Positions 1-5,221 of a stretch of DNA of 5,221 bases are shown here, in pieces. Where the stretch lies: positions 1 to 5,221 of the forward strand of contig JAUMUB010000023.1 of the NCBI GenBank assembly GCA_030530905.1, in the 5' to 3' direction. A program made the translations under genes and the position numbers. The stretch is from Bifidobacteriaceae bacterium (GTDB lineage: Bacteria; Actinomycetota; Actinomycetes; Actinomycetales; Bifidobacteriaceae). Each line of letters begins with the position of its first letter. The first letter of the stretch is position 1. A model generated the notes under the pieces. It searched no databases and was not told where the DNA came from. It saw only the letters and a program-made list of their open reading frames with translations.

Positions 1-1589
1 ATGTGAAGCGTGAAATTCGTCATCTGCATATGGATATTTACTATCGTCCAATGCTACCTATTAGTGCACAAGCAGATACTGATCCACTAACTTTAGACCA
101 GAATGCTATAATCGACCGATTTGAATCTATCGGATTTATGGATGCTCAATCTGCAATGCGTCATGTGGAAGCGCTAACAAATGGTATCTCGCGTTCTGCT
201 CGTATTAATCGTATTCTACTTCCAGCTGTATTGCAATGGTTAGGTCAAGGACAGAATCCAGATATGGGATTACTATTCTGGCGTAATTTGGAAGATAATT
301 TTAAAGAAGAAAGTGAATATTTAGGGTTTTTACGTGATTCACCTTCAGCTGCACAAAGGTTATGTCATGTGCTTTCGAATTCACGATTTTTAGGAGATGC
401 GTTAAATAAGTCTGTTGAGTCGGTAACCTGGTTAGGCCATGATGAACTCATTCAAGCACGCAGTTTAGAATCGTTGCAAACACAGTATAATACGCTTGTT
501 GACCGCTCACTTTCAATGAGTGATTTTGCTAATCTAGTTCGTGCCATGCGCCGGAGGGAGATTGAACGCATAGGGTTAGGCTGGATGAATCATGTAATTG
601 ATGATACGCAAGCTTTACAAGGTATGAGCGATGTCACTGATGTGATTTTGCAGTCTACCTTACATTGGTGTATTCGCATGTGGTGCGAAGAGCATGATAC
701 TGAATTCGATAATGCGCCTGCTCATATCACCATTATTGGTTTAGGACGTTATGGCGGTTGTGAAATGAATTTCAGTTCTGATGCTGATGCAATGATTGTA
801 TATCGTCCAAATAATGCCTCAGATGATCATGCTCGAGAGTTTGCAAAAACTGTTATTGATAATGTTCGTACCATTTTACAAGGCTCAATAAGTTTAGAAA
901 CAAAAATTGAATTAGATCTAGATTTACGTCCAGAAGGTAAAAATGGTCCGCTTGTGCGCTCGTACGTATCTTGTGAAAGCTATTATTTTTCTTGGGCTAG
1001 CACGTGGGAGTATCAAGCATTATTACGCGCTCGTTATGTTGCAGGTGATGAAAAGCTTGGTGAGGATTTTCTCAATAATATTGCAAATAAACTACGTTAC
1101 CCTGAGCAACCTTTAACAAGCGTACAAATATCAGATATTCGCAAATTAAAAGCTCGAATGGAGTCAGAACGTTTACCTCGTGGGGTACGCCGTGAACGGC
1201 ATATTAAGCTTGGAAAAGGTGGACTTTCAGATGTGGAATGGTGCGTGCAATTATTACAATTACAACATGCACACGAGTTTGAGAGTTTACGAGTACAGTC
1301 TACGCTACCAGCGTTGCGCTCTTTGCAAGAGCAAGACTTTATTAGCGAAAAAGAGGCTCAAATTCTTGAAGATGCATGGAAACTTTGCACTGGTGCACGC
1401 AACGGCTCATATTTATGGTCAGGTCGCGTAAATCAGGCAGATATTCTTCCTGATGATGCTTACAATTTAGGTGGTATCGCCGTGTATGTGGGCTATGATG
1501 CTCATCAAGGTTTTGTGTTTGAAAATGATATTATGGCTTTGATGAGGCAGTGTCGTGACGTTTTTGACCGCGTATTTTATGGATGCTAA
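1..1589 (+). CDS. glnE: Bifunctional glutamine synthetase adenylyltransferase/deadenylase, C-terminal half (5' partial)
   Basis: GlnE attaches AMP to glutamine synthetase to switch it off and removes it again, tuning ammonia assimilation to nitrogen supply in the cytoplasm. The window holds 529 codons including the stop, just over half of the usual 950-1000 or more residues. The frame is open at the left edge, and the first visible codon (GTG at 3) lies inside a conserved stretch (REIRHLH...YYRP), so it is an internal valine and not a start. Numbering from that codon, residues 1-20 are the tail of the N-terminal deadenylating domain, followed by a helical linker. The C-terminal adenylyltransferase domain shows the nucleotidyltransferase signature GLGRYGGCE (246-254) with SDAD (259-262, D260 and D262 as likely metal ligands). 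The third acidic site is DLDLRPEGKNG (305-315), followed by the conserved HIKLGKGGLSDVEW (400-413). It ends normally in VFDRVFYGC. All catalytic residues of the transferase half are present. The LSDVEW form is typical of Actinobacteria. Firmicutes lack GlnE, which argues for an actinobacterial host. Confidence 0.96.
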   Translation, partial: VKREIRHLHMDIYYRPMLPISAQADTDPLTLDQNAIIDRFESIGFMDAQSAMRHVEALTNGISRSARINRILLPAVLQWLGQGQNPDMGLLFWRNLEDNFKEESEYLGFLRDSPSAAQRLCHVLSNSRFLGDALNKSVESVTWLGHDELIQARSLESLQTQYNTLVDRSLSMSDFANLVRAMRRREIERIGLGWMNHVIDDTQALQGMSDVTDVILQSTLHWCIRMWCEEHDTEFDNAPAHITIIGLGRYGGCEMNFSSDADAMIVYRPNNASDDHAREFAKTVIDNVRTILQGSISLETKIELDLDLRPEGKNGPLVRSYVSCESYYFSWASTWEYQALLRARYVAGDEKLGEDFLNNIANKLRYPEQPLTSVQISDIRKLKARMESERLPRGVRRERHIKLGKGGLSDVEWCVQLLQLQHAHEFESLRVQSTLPALRSLQEQDFISEKEAQILEDAWKLCTGARNGSYLWSGRVNQADILPDDAYNLGGIAVYVGYDAHQGFVFENDIMALMRQCRDVFDRVFYGC

Positions 1590-1608
1590 TTTATTGTTTC
1601 CTACACTT

Positions 1609-1653
1609 CACATTGGTTAAATGTGCGATTTTAGCGCATATTGTATGCTTTTT
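1609..1653 (+). terminator. Weak terminator-like hairpins after glnE
   Basis: About 20 nt past the glnE stop there are two small stems in a row. The first is CACATT/AATGTG with loop GGTTA (1609-1625). The second is GCATA/TATGC with a 3-nt loop (1636-1648), followed directly by five T (1649-1653). The second has the layout of a rho-independent terminator, but the stem is only 5 bp and AT-rich. A competing stem ATGTGC/GCGCAT (1621-1639) overlaps both. It would separate glnE transcription from the pyr operon if it works; the assignment rests on position and shape only. Confidence 0.3.
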
Positions 1654-1704
1654 CACTTGTTCGCTCTTGTGTAAAAAGTGAATACTGTTAGCGTAATTGA
1701 ATCG

Positions 1705-1710
1705 TATAAA
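1705..1710 (+). promoter_or_regulatory. Possible -10 box of the pyr operon promoter
   Basis: TATAAA lies 105 nt upstream of the pyrB start, in the AT-rich middle of the only sizeable gap before the operon, where a promoter is expected. No good -35 hexamer is found 16-18 nt upstream (the sequence there is ATACTG or similar) and there is no extended TGN, so the call is weak. If used, transcription would begin near 1717 and give a leader of about 100 nt carrying the hairpins at 1776-1813. Confidence 0.25.
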
Positions 1711-1841
1711 TGAGGAAATTTTCAGATTATAAGATTTTAAAGCGGTTTATACAGGCTTTCATGTATATTGTTGTAGGTCACGACTGTGGCCACCTCATAA
1801 TGGAAGGTGTGCCTAATGAAAAGTTCAAAGTCAGAGTTTGA
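1710..1841 (+). CDS. Possible 43-residue leader ORF overlapping the pyrB start
   Basis: An open frame runs from ATG at 1710 through 43 codons to TGA at 1839-1841, passing 26 nt into pyrB in a different frame. The peptide begins MRKFSDYKILKRF, has a short hydrophobic stretch (FMYIVV), contains GHDCGH and ends KFKVRV. No convincing Shine-Dalgarno precedes the ATG, and the -10-like box overlaps its first base, so it could only be translated from an upstream promoter or from a later start (ATG at 1761 or 1800). I do not recognise the sequence. A frame this long occurs fairly often by chance in AT-rich DNA. It is listed because translation through it would unfold the hairpin covering the pyrB ribosome binding site and could couple leader and pyrB translation. 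Confidence 0.2.
   Translation: MRKFSDYKILKRFIQAFMYIVVGHDCGHLIMEGVPNEKFKVRV
1725..1740 (+). repeat. Tandem 8-bp direct repeat in the pyrB leader
   Basis: GATTATAA is followed immediately by GATTTTAA, identical at 7 of 8 positions. It lies just downstream of the possible -10 box, where a regulator could bind, but AT-rich DNA makes such short repeats common. No known operator was recognised. Confidence 0.3.
1776..1791 (+). promoter_or_regulatory. Leader hairpin that competes with the RBS-covering hairpin
   Basis: GGTCAC (1776-1781) pairs with GTGGCC (1786-1791) around the tetraloop GACT, giving 6 bp of which one is a G-T (G-U) wobble. Its 3' arm shares bases 1788-1791 with the 5' arm of the next hairpin, so the two cannot form together. 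This is the geometry of an antisequestor. There is no T-run after it, so it is not an intrinsic terminator. The pairing was found by eye; no folding energy was computed. Confidence 0.4.
1788..1813 (+). promoter_or_regulatory. Stem-loop sequestering the pyrB ribosome binding site
   Basis: GGCCACCT (1788-1795) pairs with AGGTG-T-GCC (1805-1813): 8 bp with one bulged T at 1810 and a 9-nt loop. The 3' arm contains AGGTG (1805-1809), the best match to the Shine-Dalgarno of pyrB, 6 nt before the ATG at 1816. The 5' arm with its next base reads CACCTC, a copy of the anti-Shine-Dalgarno end of 16S rRNA. Folding would block ribosome entry at pyrB. What would toggle it (a protein such as PyrR, a ligand or leader translation) cannot be told from the sequence. 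Confidence 0.45.
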
Positions 1842-2796
1842 CTTACAAAATAAGTCATTAATAGGTCGAAGTATTGTTACACTTGATGATCTAAGTATTC
1901 CGCAGATTCAAGAATTATTAAATAAAGGGCGATATATTAATTCGCATCGTAAAGAAGTGGCTCACACTTGCGACGGCAGGGTGTTAGCCACTTTATTTTA
2001 TGAACCAAGTACTCGCACGCGTTTAAGTTTTGAAACTGCAATGTTGCGTTTAGGCGGTCAAGTTATTGGTTTTGCTGGCGCTGATTCATCATCGGCGAAA
2101 AAGGGTGAAACATTACATGATACGATTTGCACTGTTTCTCATTATGCAGATGCTATTGCGTTGCGACACCCAAAGGAGGGTGCTGCTCTTGTTGCAGCTA
2201 ATTCTTGTAACATTCCAGTGATTAATGCAGGCGATGGTGGCCATATGCATCCAACGCAAACTCTAGCGGATCTTGCAACTATTGAAGCAAGATTTGGTTC
2301 GTTTGATGGTCTAACTGTTGGTTTGTGTGGTGATTTAACATTTGGTAGGACGGTGCACTCGCTAATTGAAACATTGTGTCGTTTTGGAAATATAAAGTTT
2401 GTGCTTATTAGTCCTAAAGAATTAACTACACCGCAGTATGTTTTAGATCGTATTAATAATGAGCCGACTTGTTCGTATGTGCAAACACATGATCTGATGG
2501 AAAGCATAGCAGATTTAGATGTGCTTTATATGACTCGTGTTCAGCAGGAACGTTTCTTTAATGAGGATGAGTATTTACGTCTTCGTGACACATACGTGTT
2601 AGATGAGCAGAAAATGCGTGAGGCAAAATCTACGATGGCAGTTTTACATCCGCTACCACGAGTAAACGAGATTGATACTCGTGTTGATAATGATCCGCGC
2701 GCAGCGTATTTTGAGCAGGTTGAAAACGGCATGATAATGCGTATGGCTTTATTAAGCAGTGTTTTAGGTGATCAATTACAAGGATATGAGGGGTAA
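1816..2796 (+). CDS. pyrB: Aspartate carbamoyltransferase catalytic chain
   Basis: PyrB joins carbamoyl phosphate to L-aspartate to form N-carbamoyl-aspartate, the committed step of pyrimidine synthesis, in the cytoplasm. The product has 326 residues (E. coli 311), the excess being mainly a 13-residue N-terminal extension. Family motifs appear in order: the carbamoyl-phosphate loop S65-T66-R67-T68 within EPSTRTRLSFE; the mobile loop SSSAKKGET (91-99), with S92 and K96 matching E. coli Ser80 and Lys84; H145-P-T-Q; GRTVHS around R178; and H278-P-L-P-R. No catalytic residue is missing. The start chosen is ATG 1816, placed 6 nt after AGGTG; a GTG at 1807 in the same frame overlaps the ribosome binding site and adds only three residues. 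It heads the pyr operon and ends 2 nt before pyrI, its regulatory partner, so a class B (c6r6) holoenzyme is expected. The upstream leader hairpin suggests control of its translation. Confidence 0.97.
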   Translation: MKSSKSEFDLQNKSLIGRSIVTLDDLSIPQIQELLNKGRYINSHRKEVAHTCDGRVLATLFYEPSTRTRLSFETAMLRLGGQVIGFAGADSSSAKKGETLHDTICTVSHYADAIALRHPKEGAALVAANSCNIPVINAGDGGHMHPTQTLADLATIEARFGSFDGLTVGLCGDLTFGRTVHSLIETLCRFGNIKFVLISPKELTTPQYVLDRINNEPTCSYVQTHDLMESIADLDVLYMTRVQQERFFNEDEYLRLRDTYVLDEQKMREAKSTMAVLHPLPRVNEIDTRVDNDPRAAYFEQVENGMIMRMALLSSVLGDQLQGYEG

Positions 2797-2798
2797 AC

Positions 2799-3215
2799 AT
2801 GGAAGTAACAAGTATTAATAATGGTATTATTATCGACCATGTGCCAGCAGGTTGTGCTTTACAAGTCCTTGAATATATTAAAATAAATCCGCGCGTTTCA
2901 AAAATAGCTTTGATTATGAATACTACAAGTAAGCGTATGGGTGAAAAAGATATTATAAAAATTGAAAATATTCATGATATTAATTTGGAAGCTTTAGGCT
3001 TAATCGCACCGAATGCAACTGTAGATATTGTAGAAAATAATCAGATTGTTGAGAAGCGAACTCCAACAATGCCGCAGAAAGTTGTTGATATCATCCAGTG
3101 CGCTAACCCACGTTGTATTACAACAAGTGAACATAGTATTGTGCAACAATTTTATTTAGATACCAATCATCACGAATATCGCTGTGAATATTGTGATGAA
3201 ACTGCTTCGTTATAA
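2799..3215 (+). CDS. pyrI: Aspartate carbamoyltransferase regulatory chain
   Basis: PyrI is the zinc-binding allosteric subunit of ATCase; it binds nucleotides (CTP and UTP inhibit and ATP activates in the E. coli enzyme) and links catalytic trimers. The product has 138 residues (E. coli 153). The N-terminal nucleotide-binding domain keeps D13-H14 (E. coli Asp19-His20), K50 and K54 in MGEKDIIKIEN, and K86 in VEKRTP, matching E. coli Lys56, Lys60 and Lys94. The C-terminal zinc domain has all four cysteines as CX4C (C101, C106) and CX2C (C129, C132), with 22 residues between the pairs. Both effector binding and contact with PyrB therefore look intact. The start has a strong GAGGGG Shine-Dalgarno at 2788-2793 that overlaps the end of pyrB, so the two are probably co-translated. 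PyrI is absent from many Actinobacteria, where ATCase works without it; its presence here fits Bifidobacteriaceae and suggests a different operon history. Confidence 0.96.
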   Translation: MEVTSINNGIIIDHVPAGCALQVLEYIKINPRVSKIALIMNTTSKRMGEKDIIKIENIHDINLEALGLIAPNATVDIVENNQIVEKRTPTMPQKVVDIIQCANPRCITTSEHSIVQQFYLDTNHHEYRCEYCDETASL

Positions 3216-3233
3216 CAGTTGGCAAGGGGTTAT

Positions 3234-4667
3234 ATGCTACGTTTGGAAAATATCACTGTTTGGGATACTGGCGAAAAAATTACGCTGATAATACCTGAAA
3301 ATCGACAAAACTTCTTTTCGCAGGAACATGCTATAACATCTGGCAGTGTTGATGCATCAGGTCTGATTGTCGCACCTGGTTTGTGTGATCCTCATGTGCA
3401 TTTTAGAGATCCTGGGCAAACAGATAAAGAAACCATGATATCTGGCGCAAAAGCTGCTGCTGCAGGCGGCTATACTAATGTTCTTATTATGCCTAACACT
3501 ATTCCAGCACTTGATGGTCAGGATATAGTAGACTTAGAGCAAACAGAAGAAGCGCAGTTTATTGCTCATTCAGGCTGTAAAAATAGTATCGAATATTTGC
3601 AACAGTATGAGAAAATTCACGATCAGAAGCTACCAGTTGAATATGCTTTAAGTGTGTGCGCTAGTGTTAATCGCAAAGGTGAGCAAGCAAGCGATATCAC
3701 AAAATGGCAATCATACATAGTAGGTAAGTGTTGCAATAATCATCCTATTACAGCAATTAGTGATGACGGTTCAGCAGTAACTGATTCAATCTTACAAGAA
3801 GTTGCACAACACTGTTTGCAAACTGGATTACCACTTGTAGAACACTGTGAACACCATGATACGGGTGTGATGAATGATGGACAAACCGCTCGTAAATTAC
3901 AGGTTCCAGGAATTCCAGCAAGTACTGAATTACAGATTGTAGAACGCGATATTAAACTGGCAGAAGAAACAGGAGTGCAAATTCACTTCCAACATGTAAG
4001 CACTGCTGCAGCATTCGATGCAATACGCCAAGCAAAAAAACGCGGATTACCTATTACGTGCGAAACTGCACCACACTATATTGCACTGTGTGACGAAGAT
4101 GTACAACAATACGGTACATACGCAAAAATGAATCCTCCACTTCGATCTAAACAAGATATGCAGGCAACTATCGCCGCAATTGCAGATGGAACAGTTGATA
4201 TGATTGCAACAGATCATGCCCCACATACCATACGTGAAAAAGAGACCAGTCTACTCGAAGCCCCTAATGGAATCATCGGCTTAGAAACAGCGTATGCAGT
4301 GTGCAATAGTGTGCTGGTACAAGGAGGATATATTAGTCAAAAAAGACTCATCGAGCTGATGTCATGCGCTCCAGCACGATTCATGAACCATAAGCCAACT
4401 GATATAGCAGCACTATTAAATACATGTTCTACTTGCGCTACACAGCGCGAACTTAATCTATCTCAAGTAGAAAATCCACAGTTAGTAAATTTGTGTATTA
4501 TTAATCCGGAACTACGCTGGAGCATTGACGCAGAACAATTCTGGTCAAAAGCGCGTAATACGCCTTTTAACACATGGAATGTTAGTGGAAAACCATTAGC
4601 AACAATCATACAATCACAGCTTACATATAGTGCAATCCCTCAAAACAGGAGTGTAAATAATGGATAA
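3234..4667 (+). CDS. pyrC: Dihydroorotase, class I type, with divergent insertions
   Basis: PyrC is a zinc amidohydrolase that reversibly cyclises N-carbamoyl-aspartate to dihydroorotate, the third pyrimidine step. The metal site is complete: H54-V-H56 within DPHVHFRDPG (52-61), an SDDG aspartate (D177 or D178), H204 in VEHCEHH, H254 in HFQHVS, and D327 in TDHAPH. Substrate-site motifs KMNPPLRSK and NGIIGLETA are also present, and NTPF occurs near the C-terminus. At 477 residues it is longer than the usual 425-450. The segment before SDDG contains KCCNN (165-169), and around C398-S-T-C401 the usual GxLAxGxxADLV turn is replaced by a longer stretch. The start is ATG 3234, preceded 4 nt upstream by AAGGGG, and MLRLENITVWD matches the usual dihydroorotase N-terminus. 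A TTG at 3219 in frame has no ribosome binding site and was rejected. It begins 18 nt after pyrI and overlaps pyrF by 8 nt. Confidence 0.94.
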   Translation: MLRLENITVWDTGEKITLIIPENRQNFFSQEHAITSGSVDASGLIVAPGLCDPHVHFRDPGQTDKETMISGAKAAAAGGYTNVLIMPNTIPALDGQDIVDLEQTEEAQFIAHSGCKNSIEYLQQYEKIHDQKLPVEYALSVCASVNRKGEQASDITKWQSYIVGKCCNNHPITAISDDGSAVTDSILQEVAQHCLQTGLPLVEHCEHHDTGVMNDGQTARKLQVPGIPASTELQIVERDIKLAEETGVQIHFQHVSTAAAFDAIRQAKKRGLPITCETAPHYIALCDEDVQQYGTYAKMNPPLRSKQDMQATIAAIADGTVDMIATDHAPHTIREKETSLLEAPNGIIGLETAYAVCNSVLVQGGYISQKRLIELMSCAPARFMNHKPTDIAALLNTCSTCATQRELNLSQVENPQLVNLCIINPELRWSIDAEQFWSKARNTPFNTWNVSGKPLATIIQSQLTYSAIPQNRSVNNG

Positions 4668-5221
4668 GCTCATCGAAGCAATACGACAAAAACAAAATCC
4701 AAGCATTGTGGGCTTAGACCCAACTTTACAAGTCGTACCTGAGCAGGTCATACAATCCTTTGAAGAAGAAGTGCGCTCGCAAGTTGAGGAAGCTGATGTG
4801 CCGGCAGCTATGATCGCAGTTGCATATTTTGAGTTTAATCGTGCAATCATTGATGCAGTAGCTGATATTGTTCCAGCTGTAAAACCACAGATAGCCATGT
4901 ATGAGGCGTTAGGTAGTGCTGGCATTGATGCATATATTATGACTTGTGAATACGCGCAAAGCCAAGGATTATATGTTCTAGGCGATATCAAACGCGGTGA
5001 TATTGGTTCTACTGCCACAGCATACGCTCACCATTTACAACCTATGCAATATCAGCATATGTCAGAACAATGGTTTGAACAGGGTATTACTGTAAATCCG
5101 TATCTAGGTTCAGACGGTATTGAACCTTTTGTTAACGAGGCGGTACAAGCGGACAAAGATATTTTCGTGCTTGTAAGAACTTCAAATCCGTCTAGTAGTC
5201 AAATTCAAGAGTTGAAGTTGC
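4660..5221 (+). CDS. pyrF: Orotidine 5'-phosphate decarboxylase (3' partial)
   Basis: PyrF decarboxylates OMP to UMP, the last step of the pathway, in the cytoplasm. The frame opens at ATG 4660 and stays open to the window edge, giving 187 codons plus one base; relatives of this type run to roughly 270-310 residues, so about a third is missing. GLDP (18-21) is the substrate-binding start of the barrel. The catalytic tetrad segment is GDIKRGDIGS (108-117) with D109, K111 and D114. VNPYLGSDG and VLVRTSNPS follow. The AVKPQ and FEALG-like (MYEALG) pattern places it in the longer type 2 group also found in Clostridia and mycobacteria. AGGAG at 4647-4651 lies 8 nt before the ATG. The start lies inside the end of pyrC (8-nt overlap, different frame), so translation is likely coupled. 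The cut at 5221 comes from the window, not from a mutation. Confidence 0.95.
   Translation, partial: MDKLIEAIRQKQNPSIVGLDPTLQVVPEQVIQSFEEEVRSQVEEADVPAAMIAVAYFEFNRAIIDAVADIVPAVKPQIAMYEALGSAGIDAYIMTCEYAQSQGLYVLGDIKRGDIGSTATAYAHHLQPMQYQHMSEQWFEQGITVNPYLGSDGIEPFVNEAVQADKDIFVLVRTSNPSSSQIQELKL

Noticed and set aside
1180..1431. 83-codon + strand frame inside glnE
   Set aside because: It is a shadow in another frame of the strongly conserved GlnE transferase domain and has no recognisable family motif.
1594..1622. TTGTTT and TTAAAT with 17-nt spacing as a promoter
   Set aside because: It matches the consensus at only 3 of 6 and 4 of 6 positions and overlaps the hairpins after glnE; too weak to call.
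1590..1815. Known riboswitch or PyrR-binding loop in the leader
   Set aside because: I could not find the UCCAGAGAGGCU-like PyrR loop or the core of any riboswitch class I know.
1807..1818. GTG at 1807 as the pyrB start
   Set aside because: It overlaps the AGGTG ribosome binding site; ATG 1816 has the proper spacing.
2142..2507. 121-codon - strand frame opposite pyrB
   Set aside because: It lies opposite the conserved HPTQ and GRTVHS region of PyrB; no ribosome binding site or family likeness supports it.
2541..2732. 63-codon - strand frame opposite pyrB
   Set aside because: Antisense shadow over the HPLPR region; Ser/Arg-rich translation with no recognisable family motif.
3219..3236. TTG at 3219 as the pyrC start
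   Set aside because: No Shine-Dalgarno precedes it, whereas AAGGGG precedes ATG 3234, and homologous N-termini begin near that ATG.
4614..5018. 134-codon - strand frame opposite the pyrC end and pyrF
   Set aside because: The + strand carries PyrF with its full catalytic DxKxxD motif; the antisense product is low-complexity and has no family match.

Overview
The window reads as a chromosomal stretch of a low-GC actinobacterium, most likely in Bifidobacteriaceae; a Gardnerella-like genome fits best, but this is an inference. The reasons are a GlnE with actinobacterial-style motifs (for example LGKGGLSDVEW), the gene order pyrB-pyrI-pyrC-pyrF, and a base composition near 40% GC by hand counts of several rows. 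All genes lie on the + strand. No mobile elements, CRISPR arrays, or tRNA or rRNA genes were seen.

Layout. Positions 1-1589 hold the C-terminal half of glnE, the glutamine synthetase adenylyltransferase; its start lies outside the window. Positions 1590-1815 are a noncoding gap of about 226 bases. It holds weak terminator-like hairpins just after glnE, a possible -10 box, a tandem 8-bp repeat, a 43-codon open frame that runs into the start of pyrB, and a stem-loop that would bury the pyrB ribosome binding site. From 1816 to the right edge is a tightly packed pyrimidine operon: pyrB (ATCase catalytic chain), pyrI (ATCase regulatory chain, 2 nt later), pyrC (dihydroorotase, 18 nt later) and pyrF (OMP decarboxylase, overlapping pyrC by 8 nt and cut by the window end).

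The pyr genes encode steps 2, 3 and 6 of de novo UMP synthesis. PyrB joins carbamoyl phosphate and aspartate, PyrI makes that step respond to nucleotide levels, PyrC closes the ring to dihydroorotate, and PyrF decarboxylates OMP to UMP. The missing steps (dihydroorotate dehydrogenase and orotate phosphoribosyltransferase) may lie just downstream. GlnE controls glutamine synthetase and is probably only a neighbour.

I see no undescribed multi-gene system here. The most interesting unexplained structure is the pyrB leader, where two mutually exclusive hairpins, one covering the ribosome binding site, suggest post-transcriptional control of the operon. Also worth a look are the PyrI subunit in an actinobacterium and the divergent, Cys-containing segments of PyrC.
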